This document shows, in pieces, positions 1 through 12,240 of a stretch of 64,000 nucleotides of DNA. The stretch's first letter is position 1, and the number at the start of each line of letters is the position of its first letter. A model generated the notes under the pieces. The model had not been told where the DNA came from. It saw nothing but the letters and a program-made list of their open reading frames with translations, and did no database searches. This stretch comes from Brachycybe producta (taxonomy: Eukaryota > Arthropoda > Diplopoda > Playtdesmida > Andrognathidae), in assembly GCA_036925085.1 (NCBI GenBank), contig JAUPFP010000002.1:8645890-8709889 (forward strand). Direction: 5' to 3'. A program made the position numbers and the translations under genes.

Positions 1-29
1 TCGCCATTTTGTGTCCATTTTGTCGCCAT

Positions 30-2518
30 TTTGCTGCCATTTTGTGTCCATTTTCGCCGCCATTTTGGGTCCATTTTTGCTCCATTTTGGGTCCATTTTT
101 GTCGCTGTCTTGTGTCCGTTTTCGTCGCCATTTTGTTTCTATTTTTGTCGCCATTTTAGGTCCATTTTTGCCGCCATTTTGTGTAAATTTTCGTCGCCAT
201 TTTCTGTTTATTTTGACCATCATTTTGTGTCCATTTTTGTCGCCGTTTTGTGTCCATGTTCATGGCTTTTTCGTGTTCATTTTGCCGCCATTTTGAGTCC
301 ATTTTTGTCGCCATTTTGTGTCCATTTTCGCCGCCATTTTGGGTCTATTTTCGTCGCCATTTTGCGTCCATTTTTGTCGCCGTTTTGTGTCCATTTTTGC
401 CGCCATTTTGTGTCTATTTTTGTCGCCATTTTGTGTAAATTTTCGCCGCCATTTTGTGTCCATTTTTGCGGCCATTTTCTGTAAATTTTGGCCGCCATTT
501 TCTGTTTATTTTGACCATCATTTTGTGTCCGTTTGCCGCCATTTTCTGTCCATTTTTGTCAGCATTTTGCGTCCATTTTTGTCGCCATTTTGTGTCCATT
601 TTTGCGGCCATTTTGTGTAAATTTTCGCCGCCATTTTCTGTTTATTTTGACCATCATTTTGTGTCCATTTTTGTCGCCATTTTGGATCCATTTTTGTCGC
701 TGTTTTGTGTCCATGTTCATGGCTTTTTCGTATCTATTTTTGTCGCCATTTTGTGTCCATTATGCCGCCATTTTGAGTCCATTTTTGTCGCCATTTTGTG
801 TCCATTTTCGCCGCCATTTTGTGTCCATTTTCGCCGCCATTTTGTGTATTTTTACCATCATTTTGTGTTCATTTTTGTCGCCATTTTGTGTCCATTTTCG
901 CCGCCAATTTTGTGTCCATTTTCGCCGCCAATTTTGTGTCCATTTTCGCCGCCAATTTTGTGTCCATTTTCGCCGCCAATTTTGTGTCCATTTTCGCCGC
1001 CATTTTGTGTAAATTTTCGCCGCCATTTTGTGTAAATTTTTGCCGCCATTTTGTGTAAAGTTTCGCCGCCATTTTCTGTTTATTTTCGCCACCATTTTGT
1101 GTCCATTTTGCCGCCATTTTCTCCATTTTTGTGGCCATTTTGGGTCCATTTTTGTAGCCGTTTTGTGTCCATGTTCATGGCTTTTTCGTATCCATTTTGC
1201 CGCCATTTTGAGTCCATTTTTGTCGCCATTTTGTGTCCATTTTCGCCGCCATTTTGGGTCCATTTTCGTCGCCATTTTGTGTCCATTTTTGTCGCCGTTT
1301 TGTGTCCATGTTCGCCGCCGTTTTGTGTCCATTTTTGTCGGCAGTTTGTATCCATTTTGCCGCCATTTTGTGTCCAGTTTTGTCGCCATTTTGTTTCTAT
1401 TTTCGCCGCCATTTTGTGTCCTTTTTTGTCACCATTTTGGGTCCATTTTTGTCGCCGTTTTGTGTTCATGTTCATGGCTTTTTCGTGTCTATTTTTGTCG
1501 CCATTTTGTGTCCATTTTGTCGCCATTTTGCTGCAATTTTGTGTCCATTTTCGCCGCCATTTTGGGTCCATTTTTGCTTCATTTTGGGTCCATTTTTGTC
1601 GCTGTCTTGTGTCCGTTTTCGTCGCCATTTTGTTTCTATTTTTGTCGCCATTTTGTGTCCATTTTTGCCGCCATTTTGTGCCCTTTTTTGTTGCTATTTT
1701 GGGTCCATTTTTGTCGCCGTTTTGTGTCCATTTTCGTCGCCATTTTATGTCCATTTTTGTCGCCATTTTGTGTCCATTTTTGCCGCCATTTTGTGTCTAT
1801 TTTCTTCGTCATTTTAGGTCCATTTTCGCCGCCATTTTGTGTCCATTTTCGCGGCCATTTTGTGTAAATTTTGGCCGCCATTTTCTGTTTATTTTGACCA
1901 TCATTTTGTGTCCGTTTGCCGCCATTTTCTGTCCATTTTTGTCAGCATTTTGCGTCCATTTTTGTCAGCATTTTGCGTCCATTTTTGTCGCCATTTTGTG
2001 TCCATTTTTGCGGCCATTTTGTGTAAATTTTCGCCGCCATTTTCTGTTTATTTTGACCATTTTGTGTCCATTTTTGTCGCCATTTTGGGTCCATTTTTGT
2101 TGCTGTTTTGTGTCCATGTTCATGGCTTTTTCATGTCTATTTTTGTCGCCATTTTGTGTCCATTATGCCGCCATTTTGAGTCCATTTTTGTCGCCATTTT
2201 GTGTCCATTTTCGCCGCCATTTTGTGTCCATTTTCGCCGCCATTTTGTGTCCATTTTTGCCGCAATTTTGTGTCCTTTTTGTCGCCGTTTTGTGTCCATT
2301 TTTGTCGCCGTTTTGTGTCCATTTTCGTCGCCATTTTGTGTCTATTTTTGTCGCCATTTTGGGTCCATTTTTGTGTCCATGTTCATGGATTTTTTGTGTC
2401 TATTTTTGTCGCAATTTTGTGTCTATTTTGCCGCCATTTTGTGTCCTATTTGCCGCCATTTTGAGTCCATTTTTGTCACCATTTTGTGTCCATTTTCGCC
2501 GTCATTTTGTGGCAATTT
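30..2518. repeat. 2.8-kb segmental duplication within family 1, copy 1
   Basis: The order of variant 23-bp units here recurs downstream at 2905-5330. Landmarks include the GCTGTCTTG variant at 104 (again at 2980), the GTTCATGG variant at 258 (again at 3088), GCGTCC at 364 (again at 3171), a 24-bp sub-array at 888, and GGCAAT at 2511 (again at 5323). The offset falls from 2876 to 2830 to 2807 and ends at 2812; the first two steps are 46 and 23 bp, so whole repeat units have been lost between copies. Much of 1228-1870 is base-for-base like 4038-4680. This is a relatively recent tandem duplication of a block of about 120 units. Confidence 0.88.
888..983. repeat. 24-bp sub-array, 4 units (in 2.8-kb copy 1)
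   Basis: Four perfect successive 24-bp units, GTGTCCATTTTC followed by GCCGCCAATTTT. They differ from the 23-bp family by one extra A after GCCGCC, which shifts the local period to 24. The normal 23-bp register resumes at 984. The matching place in the second 2.8-kb block has five units (3675-3794). Confidence 0.95.
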
Positions 2519-2904
2519 TCGCGGCCATTTTGTGTCCTTTTTGTCGCCATTTTGAGTCCATTTTTGTCACCATTTTGTGTCCATTTTCGCCTTCATTTTG
2601 TGGCCATTTGCCGCCGCCATTTTGTGTCCATTATGCCGCCATTTTGAGTCCATTTTTGTCGCCATTTTGTGTCCATTTTCGCCGCCATTTTGTGTCCATT
2701 TTCGCCGCCATTTTGTGTCCATTTTTGCCGCAATTTTGTGTCCTTTTTGTCGCCGTTTTGTGTCCATTTTTGTCGCCGTTTTGTGTCCATTTTCGTCGCC
2801 ATTTTGTGTCTATTTTTGTCGCCATTTTGGGTCCATTTTTGTCGCTGTTTTGTGTCCATGTTCATGGATTTTTTGTGTCTATTTTTGTCGCAATTTTGTG
2901 TCCA

Positions 2905-5330
2905 TTTTGCCGCCATTTTGTGTCCATTTTCGCCGCCATTTTGGGTCCATTTTTTCTCCATTTTGGGTCCATTTTTGTCGCTGTCTTGTGTCCGTTTTCG
3001 TCGCCATTTTGTTTCTATTTTTGTCGCCATTTTGTGTCCATTTTTGTCGCCATTTTGTGTCCATTTTTGTCGCCATTTTGTGTCCATGTTCATGGCTTTT
3101 TCGTGTTCATTTTGCCGCCATTTTGAGTCCATTTTTGTCGCCATTTTGTGTCCATTTTCGTCGCCATTTTGCGTCCATTTTTGTCGCCGTTTTGTGTCCA
3201 TTTTTGCCGCCATTTTGTGTCTATTTTTGTCGCCATTTTGTGTAAATTTTCGCCGCCATTTTGTGTCCATTTTTGCGGCCATTTTCTGTAAATTTTGGCC
3301 GCCATTTTCTGTTTATTTTGACCATCATTTTGTGTCCGTTTGCCGCCATTTTCTTTCCATTTTTGTCAGCATTTTGCGTCCATTTTTGTCGCCATTTTGT
3401 GTCCATTTTTGCGGCCATTTTGTGTAAATGTTCGCCGCCATTTTCTGTTTATTTTGACCATCATTTTGTGTCCATTTTTGTCGCCATTTTGGATCCATTT
3501 TTGTCGCTGTTTTGTGTCCATGTTCATGGCTTTTTCGTGTCTATTTTTGTCGCCATTTTGTGTCCATTATGCCGCCATTTTGAGTCCATTTTTGTCGCCA
3601 TTTTGTGTCCATTTTCGCCGCCATTTTTGTGTCTATTTTTACCATCATTTTGTGTTCATTTTTGTCGCCATTTTGTGTCCATTTTCGCCGCCAATTTTGT
3701 GTCCATTTTCGCCGCCAATTTTGTGTCCATTTTCGCCGCCAATTTTGTGTCCATTTTCGCCGCCAATTTTGTGTCCATTTTCGCCGCCAATTTTGTGTCC
3801 ATTTTCGCCGCCATTTTGTGTAAATTTTTGCCGCCATTTTGTGTAATTTTTGCCGCCATTTTGTGTAAATTTTCGCCGCCATTTTCTGTTTATTTTCGCC
3901 GCCATTTTGTGTCCATTTTGCCGCCATTTTGTCCATTTTTGTGGCCATTTTGGGTCCATTTTTGTAGCCGTTTTGTGTCCATGTTCATGGCTTTTTCGTA
4001 TCCATTTTGCCGCCATTTTGAGTCCATTTTTGTCGCCATTTTGTGTCCATTTTCGCCGCCATTTTGGGTCCATTTTCGTCGCCATTTTGCGTCCATTTTT
4101 GTCGCCGTTTTGTGTCCATGTTCGCCGCCGTTTTGTGTCCATTTTTGTCGGCAGTTTGTATCCATTTTGCCGCCATTTTGTGTCCAGTTTTGTCGCCATT
4201 TTGTTTCTATTTTCGCCGCCATTTTGTGTCCTTTTTTGTCACCATTTTGGGTCCATTTTTGTCGCCGTTTTGTGTTCATGTTCATGGCTTTTTCGTGTCT
4301 ATTTTTGTCGCCATTTTGTGTCCATTTTGTCGCCATTTTGCTGCAATTTTGTGTCCATTTTCGCCGCCATTTTGGGTCCATTTTTGCTTCATTTTGGGTC
4401 CATTTTTGTCGCTGTCTTGTGTCCGTTTTCGTCGCCATTTTGTTTCTATTTTTGTCGCCATTTTGTGTCCATTTTTGCCGCCATTTTGTGCCCTTTTTTG
4501 TTGCTATTTTGGGTCCATTTTTGTCGCCGTTTTGTGTCCATTTTCGTCGCCATTTTATGTCCATTTTTGTCGCCATTTTGTGTCCATTTTTGCCGCCATT
4601 TTGTGTCTATTTTCTTCGTCATTTTAGGTCCATTTTCGCCGCCATTTTGTGTCCATTTTTCGCGGCCATTTTGTGTAAATTTTCGCCGCCATTTTCTGTT
4701 TATTTTGACCATCATTTTGTGTCCGTTTGCCGCCATTTTCTGTCCATTTTTGTCAGCATTTTGCGTCCATTTTTGTCAGCATTTTGCGTCCATTTTTGTC
4801 GCCATTTTGTGTCCATTTTTGCGGCCATTTTGTGTAAATTTTCGCCGCCATTTTCTGTTTATTTTGACCATTTTGTGTCCATTTTTGTCGCCATTTTGGG
4901 TCCATTTTTGTCGCTGTTTTGTGTCCATGTTCATGGCTTTTTCATGTCTATTTTTGTCGCCATTTTGTGTCCATTATGCCGCCATTTTGAGTCCATTTTT
5001 GTCGCCATTTTGTGTCCATTTTCGCCGCCATTTTGTGTCCATTTTCGCCGCCATTTTGTGTCCATTTTTGCCGCAATTTTGTGTCCTTTTTGTCCGCCGT
5101 TTTGTGTCCATTTTTGTCGCCGTTTTGTGTCCATTTTCGTCGCCATTTTGTGTCTATTTTTGTCGCCATTTTGGGTCCATTTTTGTGTCCATGTTCATGG
5201 ATTTTTTGTGTCTATTTTTGTCGCAATTTTGTGTCTATTTTGCCGCCATTTTGTGTCCTATTTGCCGCCATTTTGAGTCCATTTTTGTCACCATTTTGTG
5301 TCCATTTTCGCCGTCATTTTGTGGCAATTT
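2905..5330. repeat. 2.8-kb segmental duplication within family 1, copy 2
   Basis: Second copy of the block described at 30-2518, in the same orientation and tandem. The 24-bp sub-array is one unit longer (5 against 4), while two single-unit or double-unit deletions lie near its start. Similarity fades after GGCAAT at 5323. Downstream, pieces of the same unit order are reused in shorter mosaic blocks; for example about 2520-2870 resembles 5470-5830 at an offset near 2951. Confidence 0.88.
3675..3794. repeat. 24-bp sub-array, 5 units (in 2.8-kb copy 2)
   Basis: Five perfect 24-bp units of the same variant as at 888-983. The 23-bp register resumes at 3795. The one-unit difference from copy 1 records an expansion or contraction after the 2.8-kb duplication. 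Confidence 0.95.
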
Positions 5331-7092
5331 GCCGCCGTCATTTTGTGTTCATTTTTGCCGCCATTTTGTGTCCTTTTTTGTCGCCATTTTGTGTCTATTT
5401 TTGCCGACATTTTAGGTCCATTTTTGCCGCCATTTTGTGTCCATTTTCGCGGCCATTTTGTGTCCATTTTCGCGGCCATTTTGTGTCCTTTTTGTCGCCA
5501 TTTTGAGTCCATTTTTGTCACCATTTTGTGTCCATTTTCGCCTTCATTTTGTGGCCATTTGCCGCCGCCATTTTGTGTCCATTATGCCGCCATTTTGAGT
5601 CCATTTTTGTCGCCATTTTGTGTCCATTTTCGCCGCCATTTTGTGTCCATTTTCGCCGCCATTTGTGTCCATTTTTGCCGCAATTTTGTGTCCTTTTTGT
5701 CGCCAATTTGGGTCCATTTTTGTCGCCGTTTTGTGTCCATTTTCGTCGCCATTTTGTGTCTATTTTGTCGCCATTTTGGGTCCATTTTTGTCGCTGTTTT
5801 GTGTCCATGTTCATGGATTTTTTGTGTCTATTTTTGTCGCAATTTTGTGTCCATTTTGCCGCCATTTTGTGTCCTATTTGCCGCCTTTTTGAGTCCATTT
5901 TTGTCACCATTTTGTGTCCATTTTCGCCGTCATTTTGTGGCAATTTGCCGCCGCCATTTTGTGTTCATTTTTGCCGCCATTTTGTGTCCTTTTTTGTCGC
6001 CATTTTGTGTCCTTTTTTGTCGCCATTTTGTGCCCATTTCGCGGCCATTTTGTGTCCATTTTCGCGGCCATTTTGTGTCCATTTTTGCGGCCATTTTGTG
6101 TCCTTTTTGTCGCCATTTTGAGTCCATTTTTGTCACCATTTTGTGTCCATTTTCGCCTTCATTTTGTGGCCATTTGCCGCCGCCATTTTGTGTCCATTTT
6201 GCCGCCATTTTGTGTCCTTTTTGTCGCCATTTTCTGTCTATTTTTATTGTCATTTTGTCTATTTTGCTACCATTTTGTGTCCATTTTTGCCGCCATTTTG
6301 TGTCCTTTTGGTCGCCCTTTTGGGTCCATTTTCGCCGCCATTTTGTGTCCGTTTTTGCCGCCATTTTTGTCTATTTTGACCATTTTGTGTCCGGTTTTGT
6401 CGCCATTTTGGGTCCATTTTTTTCGCCATTTTGTGTCATTGTTGCCGCCATTTTGTGTCCATTGTTGCCGCCATTTTGTGTCCTTTTTTGTCGCCATTTT
6501 GGGTCCATTTTTTTGTGTTGTTCTCATTTTGTGTCCATTTCGCCGCCATTTTCTGTCCATTTTTGTCGCCATTTTGGGTCCATTTTGTCGCCATTTTGTG
6601 TCCATTTTCGCCACCATTTTGTGTCTATTTTTGTCGCCATTTTGTGTAAATTTTCGCCGCCATTTTGTGTCCATTTTCGCGGCCATTTTGTGTAAATTTT
6701 GGCCGCCATTTTCTGTTTATTTTGACCATCATTTTGTGTCCGTTTGCCGCCATTTTCTGTCCATTTTTGTCGCCATTTTGTGTCCATTTTGTCGCTGTTT
6801 TGTGTCCATGTTCATGGCTTTTTCGTGTCTATTTTTGTCGCCATTTTGTGTCCATTATGCCGCCATTTTGAGTCCATTTTTGTCGCCATTTTGTGTCCAT
6901 TTTTGTCGCCATTTTGTGTCCATTTTTGTCGCCATTTTGTGTCCATTTTTGTCGCCATTTTGTGTCCATTTTTGTCGCCATTTTGTGTCCATTTTTGTCG
7001 CCATTTTGTGTTCATTTTCGCCGCCATTTTGTGTCCATTTTTGCCGCCATTTTGTGTCCTTTTTGTCGCCAATTTGGGTCCATTTTGTCGCC
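5331..7092. repeat. Mosaic part of family 1
   Basis: 23-bp-family units continue, but as a mosaic of shorter reused blocks. Recurrent landmarks are GTGGCAATTTGCCGCCGCC, GCCTTCATTTTGTGGCC and the TTTATTGTCATTTTGTC variant (about 6240, again at about 7925-7970). The perfect-unit run at about 6870-7010 is the most homogeneous stretch of the array. No gene is seen. Confidence 0.85.
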
Positions 7093-7400
7093 GATTTGGG
7101 TCCATTTTTGTCGCCGTTTTGTGTCCATTTTCGTCGCCATTTTGTGTCTATTTTTGTCGCCATTTTGGGTCCATTTTTGTCGCTGTTTTGTGTCCATGTT
7201 CATGGATTTTTTGTGTCTATTTTTGTCGCAATTTTGTGTCCATTTTGCCGCCATTTTGTGTCCATTTTTGTCACCATTTTGTGTCCATTTTCGCCGTCAT
7301 TTTGTGGCAATTTGCCGCCGCCATTTTGTGTTCATTTTTGCCGCCATTTTGTGTCCTTTTTGTCGCCATTTTGTGTCCATTTTGCCGCCATTTTGTGTCC
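7093..7400. repeat. 504-bp-offset duplication in family 1, copy 1
   Basis: This block of unit variants recurs at 7597-7904 at a constant offset of 504 bp. Shared landmarks are GTCGCCGTTTTG at about 7110, the CATGGATTTTTTG variant at 7201 (again at 7705), and the GTGGCAATTTGCCGCC stretch near 7310. The copies part after GTGTCC at 7400/7904. Confidence 0.85.
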
Positions 7401-7596
7401 ATTTTTGTCGCCATTTTGTGTCCATTTTTTGCCGCCATTTTGTGTCCATTTTTGCCGCCATTTTGTGTCCATTTTTGTCGCCATTTTAGGTCCATTTTTG
7501 TCGCCATTTTGTGTCCATTTTTGTCGCCATTTTGTGTCCATTTTCGCCGCCATTTTGTGTCCATTTTTGCCGCAATTTTGTGTCCTTTTTGTCGCC

Positions 7597-7904
7597 AATT
7601 TGGGTCCATTTTTGTCGCCGTTTTGTGTCCATTTTCGTCGCCATTTTGTGTCTATTTTTGTCGCCATTTTGGGTCCATTTTTGTCGCTGTTTTGTGTCCA
7701 TGTTCATGGATTTTTTGTGTCTATTTTTGTCGCAATTTTGTGTCCATTTTGCCGCCATTTTGTGTCCATTTTTGTCACCATTTTGTGTCCATTTTCGCCG
7801 TCATTTTGTGGCAATTTGCCGCCGCCATTTTGTGTTCATTTTTGCCGCCATTTTGTGTCCTTTTTGTCGCCATTTTGTGTCCATTTTGCCGCCATTTTGT
7901 GTCC
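7597..7904. repeat. 504-bp-offset duplication in family 1, copy 2
   Basis: Second copy of the block at 7093-7400. The interval between the two copies (7401-7596) is ordinary 23-bp-family sequence. Confidence 0.85.
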
Positions 7905-8356
7905 TTTTTGTCGCCATTTTCTGTCTATTTTTATTGTCATTTTGTCTATTTTTATTGTCATTTTGTCTATTTTTGCTGCCATTTTGTGTCCATTTTTGCC
8001 GCCATTTTGTGTCCTTTTGGTCGCCCTTTTGGGTCCATTTTCGCCGCCATTTTGTGTCCGTTTTTGCCGCCATTTTTGTCTATTTTGACCATTTTGTGTC
8101 CGTTTTTGTCGCCATTTTGGGTCCATTTTGTCGCCATTTTGTGTCCATTTTCGCCACCATTTTGTGTCTATTTTTGTCTCCATTTTGTGTAAATTTTCGC
8201 CGCCATTATGTGTCCATTTTCGCGGCCATTTTGTGTAAATTTTGGCCGCCATTTTCTGTTTATTTTGACCATCATTTTGTGTCCGTTTGCCGCCATTTCT
8301 GTCCATTTTTGTCAGCATTTTGCGTCCATTTTTGTCAGCATTTTGCATCCATTTTT

Positions 8357-8676
8357 GTCGCCATTTTGTGTCCATTTTTGCGGCCATTTTGTGTAAATTT
8401 TCGCCGCCATTTTCTGTTTATTTTGACCATCATTTTGTGTCCATTTTTGTCGCCATTTTGGGTCCATTTTTGTCGCTGTTTTGTGTCCATGTTCATGGCT
8501 TTTTCGTGTCTATTTTTGTCGCCATTTTGTGTCCATTATTTCGCCATTTTGTGTCCATTTTTGTCGCCATTTTGTGTCCATTTTTGTCGACATTTTGTGT
8601 CCATTTTCGCCGCCATTTTGTGTCCTTTTTGTCGCCAATTTGGGTCCATTTTTGTCGCCGTTTTGTGTCCATTTTC
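8357..8676. repeat. 320-bp tandem duplication in family 1, copy 1
   Basis: A 320-bp block is followed at once by a second copy. The GTTCATGGCT landmark lies at 8491 and 8811, and GCGGCCATTTTGTGTAAA begins near 8381 and 8701. Few or no mismatches are visible over most of the block, which suggests recent duplication or homogenisation. Confidence 0.9.
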
Positions 8677-8996
8677 GTCGCCATTTTGTGTCCATTTTTG
8701 CGGCCATTTTGTGTAAATTTTCGCCGCCATTTTCTGTTTATTTTGACCATCATTTTGTGTCCATTTTTGTCGCCATTTTGGGTCCATTTTTGTCGCTGTT
8801 TTGTGTCCATGTTCATGGCTTTTTCGTGTCTATTTTTGTCGCCATTTTGTGTCCATTATTTCGCCATTTTGTGTCCATTTTTGTCGCCATTTTGTGTCCA
8901 TTTTTGTCGACATTTTGTGTCCATTTTCGCCGCCATTTTGTGTCCTTTTTGTCGCCAATTTGGGTCCATTTTTGTCGCCGTTTTGTGTCCATTTTC
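8677..8996. repeat. 320-bp tandem duplication in family 1, copy 2
   Basis: Second copy of the block at 8357-8676. Similarity runs on to about 9010 and then diverges into other unit variants. Confidence 0.9.
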
Positions 8997-9887
8997 GTCG
9001 CCATTTTGTGTCTATTTTTGTCGCCATTTTGGGTCCATTTTTGTCGCTGTTTTGTGTCCATGTTCATGGATTTTTTGTGTCTATTTTTGTCGCAATTTTG
9101 TGTCCATTTTGCCGCCATTTTGTTTCCTATTTGCCGCCTTTTTGAGTCCATTTTTGTCACGATTTTGTGTCCATTTTCGCCGTCATTTTGTGGCAATTTG
9201 CCGCCGCCATTTTGTGTTCATTTTTGCCGCCATTTTGTGTCCTTTTTTGTCGCCATTTTGTGTCCATTTTGCCGCCATTTTGTGTCCATTTTTGTCGCCA
9301 TTTTGAGTCCATTTTTGTCACCATTTTGTGTCCATTTTCGCCGTCATTTTGTGGCAATTTGCCGCCGCCATTTTGTGTTCATTTTTGCCGCCATTTTGTG
9401 TCCTTTTTTGTCGCCATTTTGTGTCCATTTTTGCCGCCATTTTGTGTCCATTTTTGTCGCCATTTTAGGTCCATTTTTGCCGCCATTTTGTGTCCATTTT
9501 CGCGGCCATTTTGTGTCCATTTTCGCGGCCATTTTGTGTCCTTTTTGTCGCCATTTTGAGTCCATTTTTGTCACCATTTTGTGTCCATTTTCGCCTTCAT
9601 TTTGTGGCCATTTTCCGCCGCCATTTAGTGTCCATTTTGCCGCCATTTTGTGTCCATTTTTGCCGCAATTTTGTGTCCTTTTTGTCGCCAATTTGGGTCC
9701 ATTTTTGTCGCTGTTTTGTGTCCATGTTCATGGCTTTTTCGTGTCTGTTTTTGTCGCCATTTTGTGTCCATTATGCCGCCATTTTGAGTCCATTTTTGGT
9801 CGCCATTTTGTGTCCATTTTTGTCGCCATTTTGTGTCCATTTTTGTCGCCATTTTGTGTCCATTTTTGTCGCCATTTTGTGTCCATT

Positions 9888-10208
9888 TTTGTCGCTATTT
9901 TGTGTCCATTTTTGCCGCAATTTTGTGTCCTTTTTGTCGCCAATTTGGGTCCATTTTTGTCGCCGTTTTGTGTCCATTTTCGTCGCCATTTTGCGTCCAT
10001 TTTTGTCGCCGTTTTGTGTCCATGTTCGCCGCCGTTTTGTGTCCATTTTTGTCGGCAGTTTGTGTCCATTTTGCCGCCATTTTGTGTCCAGTTTTGTCGC
10101 CAATTTGTGTCCATTTTTGTCGCCGTTTTGTGTCCATTTTGTCGCAATTTTGTGTCCATTTTCGCCGCCATTTTGCGTCCATTTTTGTCGCCATTTTGTG
10201 TCCATTTT
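9888..10208. repeat. About 321-bp tandem duplication in family 1, copy 1
   Basis: Unit order is shared with 10209-10528. The CATGTTCGCCGCCG variant is at 10021 and again at 10342. The offset grows from 319 to 321 through single-T insertions in the second copy (for example CCTTTTTTGTCG and CCGTTTTTGTG). Confidence 0.85.
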
Positions 10209-10528
10209 TGTTGCTATTTTGTGTCCATTTTTGCCGCAATTTTGTGTCCTTTTTTGTCGCCAATTTGGGTCCATTTTTGTCGCCGTTTTTGTGTCCATTT
10301 TCGTCGCCATTTTGCGTCCATTTTTGTCGCCGTTTTGTGTCCATGTTCGCCGCCGTTTTGTGTCCATTTTTGTCGGCAGTTTGTGTCCATTTTGCCGCCA
10401 TTTTGTGTCCAGTTTTGTCGCCAATTTGTGTCCATTTTTGTCGCCGTTTTGTGTCCATTTTGTCGCAATTTTGTGTCCATTTTCGCCGCCATTTTGCGTC
10501 CATTTTTGTCGCCAATTTGTGTCCATTT
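10209..10528. repeat. About 321-bp tandem duplication in family 1, copy 2
   Basis: Second copy of the 9888-10208 block, with the same order of GTCGGCAGTTTGTGTCC, GTCCAGTTTTGTCGCC and GTCGCAATTTTG variants. Confidence 0.85.
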
Positions 10529-10657
10529 TTGTCGCCGTTTTGTGTCCATTTTCGTCGCCATTTTGTGTCTATTTTTGTCGCCGTTTTGGGTCCATTTTTG
10601 TCGTTGTTTTGTGTCCATGTTCATGGATTTTTTGTGTCTATTTTTGTCGCAATTTTG
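10452..10657. repeat. 206-bp tandem duplication in family 1, copy 1
   Basis: A 206-bp block overlapping the end of the 321-bp repeat. GTCCATTTTGTCGCAATTT occurs at 10452 and 10658, GCCAATTTGTG at 10511 and 10717, and TCATGGATTT at 10621 and 10827. Both copies share the rarer GTCGTTGTTTTG unit, so they come from one another. Confidence 0.87.
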
Positions 10658-10864
10658 TGTCCATTTTGTCGCAATTTTGTGTCCATTTTCGCCGCCATTT
10701 TGCGTCCATTTTTGTCGCCAATTTGTGTCCATTTTTGTCGCCGTTTTGTGTCCATTTTCGTCGCCATTTTGTGTCTATTTTTGTCGCCATTTTGGGTCCA
10801 TTTTTGTCGTTGTTTTGTGTCCATGTTCATGGATTTTTTGTGTCTATTTTTTGTCGCAATTTTG
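10658..10864. repeat. 206-bp tandem duplication in family 1, copy 2
   Basis: Second copy of 10452-10657, with one extra T in a T-run near 10850. Confidence 0.87.
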
Positions 10865-12240
10865 TGTCCATTTTGTCGCAATTTTGTGTCCATTTTGCCG
10901 CCATTTTGTGTCCATTTTCGCCGTCATTTTGTGGCAATTTGCCGCCGCCATTTTGTGTTCATTTTTGCCGCCATTTTGTGTCCTTTTTGTCGCCATTTTG
11001 TGTCCATTTTGCCGCCATTTTGTGTCCATTTTTGTCGCCATTTTAGGTCCATTTTTGCCGCCATTTTGTGTCCATTTTCGCGGTCATTTTGTGTCCATTT
11101 TCGCGGTCATTTTGTGTCCATTTTCGCGGCCATTTTGTGTCTATTTTTGTCGCCATTTTGTGTAAATTTTCGCCGCCATTTTGTGTAAATTTTCGCCGCC
11201 ATTTTGTGTCCATTTTCGCGGCCATTTTGTGTAAATTTTGGCCGCCATTTTCTGTTTATTTTGACCATCATTTTGTGTCCGTTTGCCGCCATTTTCTGTC
11301 CATTTTTGTCAGCATTTTGCGTCCATTTTTGTCGCCATTTTGTGTCCATTTTTGCGGCCATTTTGTGTAAATTTTCGCCGCCATTTTATGTTTATTTTGA
11401 CCATCATTTTGTGTCCATTTTTGTCGCCATTTTGGGTCCATTTTTGTTGCTGTTTTGTGTCCATGTTCATGGCTTTTTCGTGTCTATTTTTGTCGCCATT
11501 TTGTGTCCATTATTTCGCCATTTTGTGTCCATTTTTGTCGCCATTTTGTGTCCATTTTTGTCGCCATTTTGTGTCCATTTTTGTCGACATTTGTGTCCAT
11601 TTTCGCCGCCATTTTGTGTCCATTTTTGCCGCAATTTTGTGTCCTTTTTGTCGCCAATTTGGGTCCATTTTTGTCGCCGTTTTGTGTCCATTTTCGTCGC
11701 CATTTTGTGTCTATTTTTGTCGCCATTTTGGGTCCATTTTTTTGTGTTGTTCCCATTTTGTGTCCATTTCGCCGCCATTATCTGTCCGTTTTTGTCGCCA
11801 TTATCTGTCCGTTTTTGTCGCCATTTTGTGTCCATTTTCGCCGCCATTTTCTGTTTATTTTGACCATCATTTTGTGTCCATTTTTGTGTCCATTTTTGTC
11901 GCCATTTTGTGTCCATTGTTGCCGCCATTTTGTGTCTTTTTTGTCGCCATTTTGGGTCCATTTTTTTGTGTTGTTCCCATTTTGTGTCCATTTCGCCGCC
12001 ATTTTCTGTCCGTTTTTGTCGCCATTTTGGGTCCATTTTGTCGCCATTTTGTGTCCATTTTCGCCACCATTTTGTGTCTATTTTTGTCGCCATTTTGTGT
12101 AAATTTTCGCCGCCATTTTGTGTCCATTTTCGCGGCCATTTTGTGTAAATTTTGGCCGCCATTTTCTGTTTATTTGACCATCATTTTGTGTCCGTTTGCC
12201 GCCATTTTCTGTCCATTTTTGTCAGCATTTTGTGTCCATT

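Noticed and set aside
8481-11165. Plus-strand open frame of 894 codons, and similar frames of 100-690 codons on both strands of 1-12250
   Set aside because: The 23-bp unit lacks stops in all six frames; every frame gives the same 23-residue cycle, so openness carries no coding signal.
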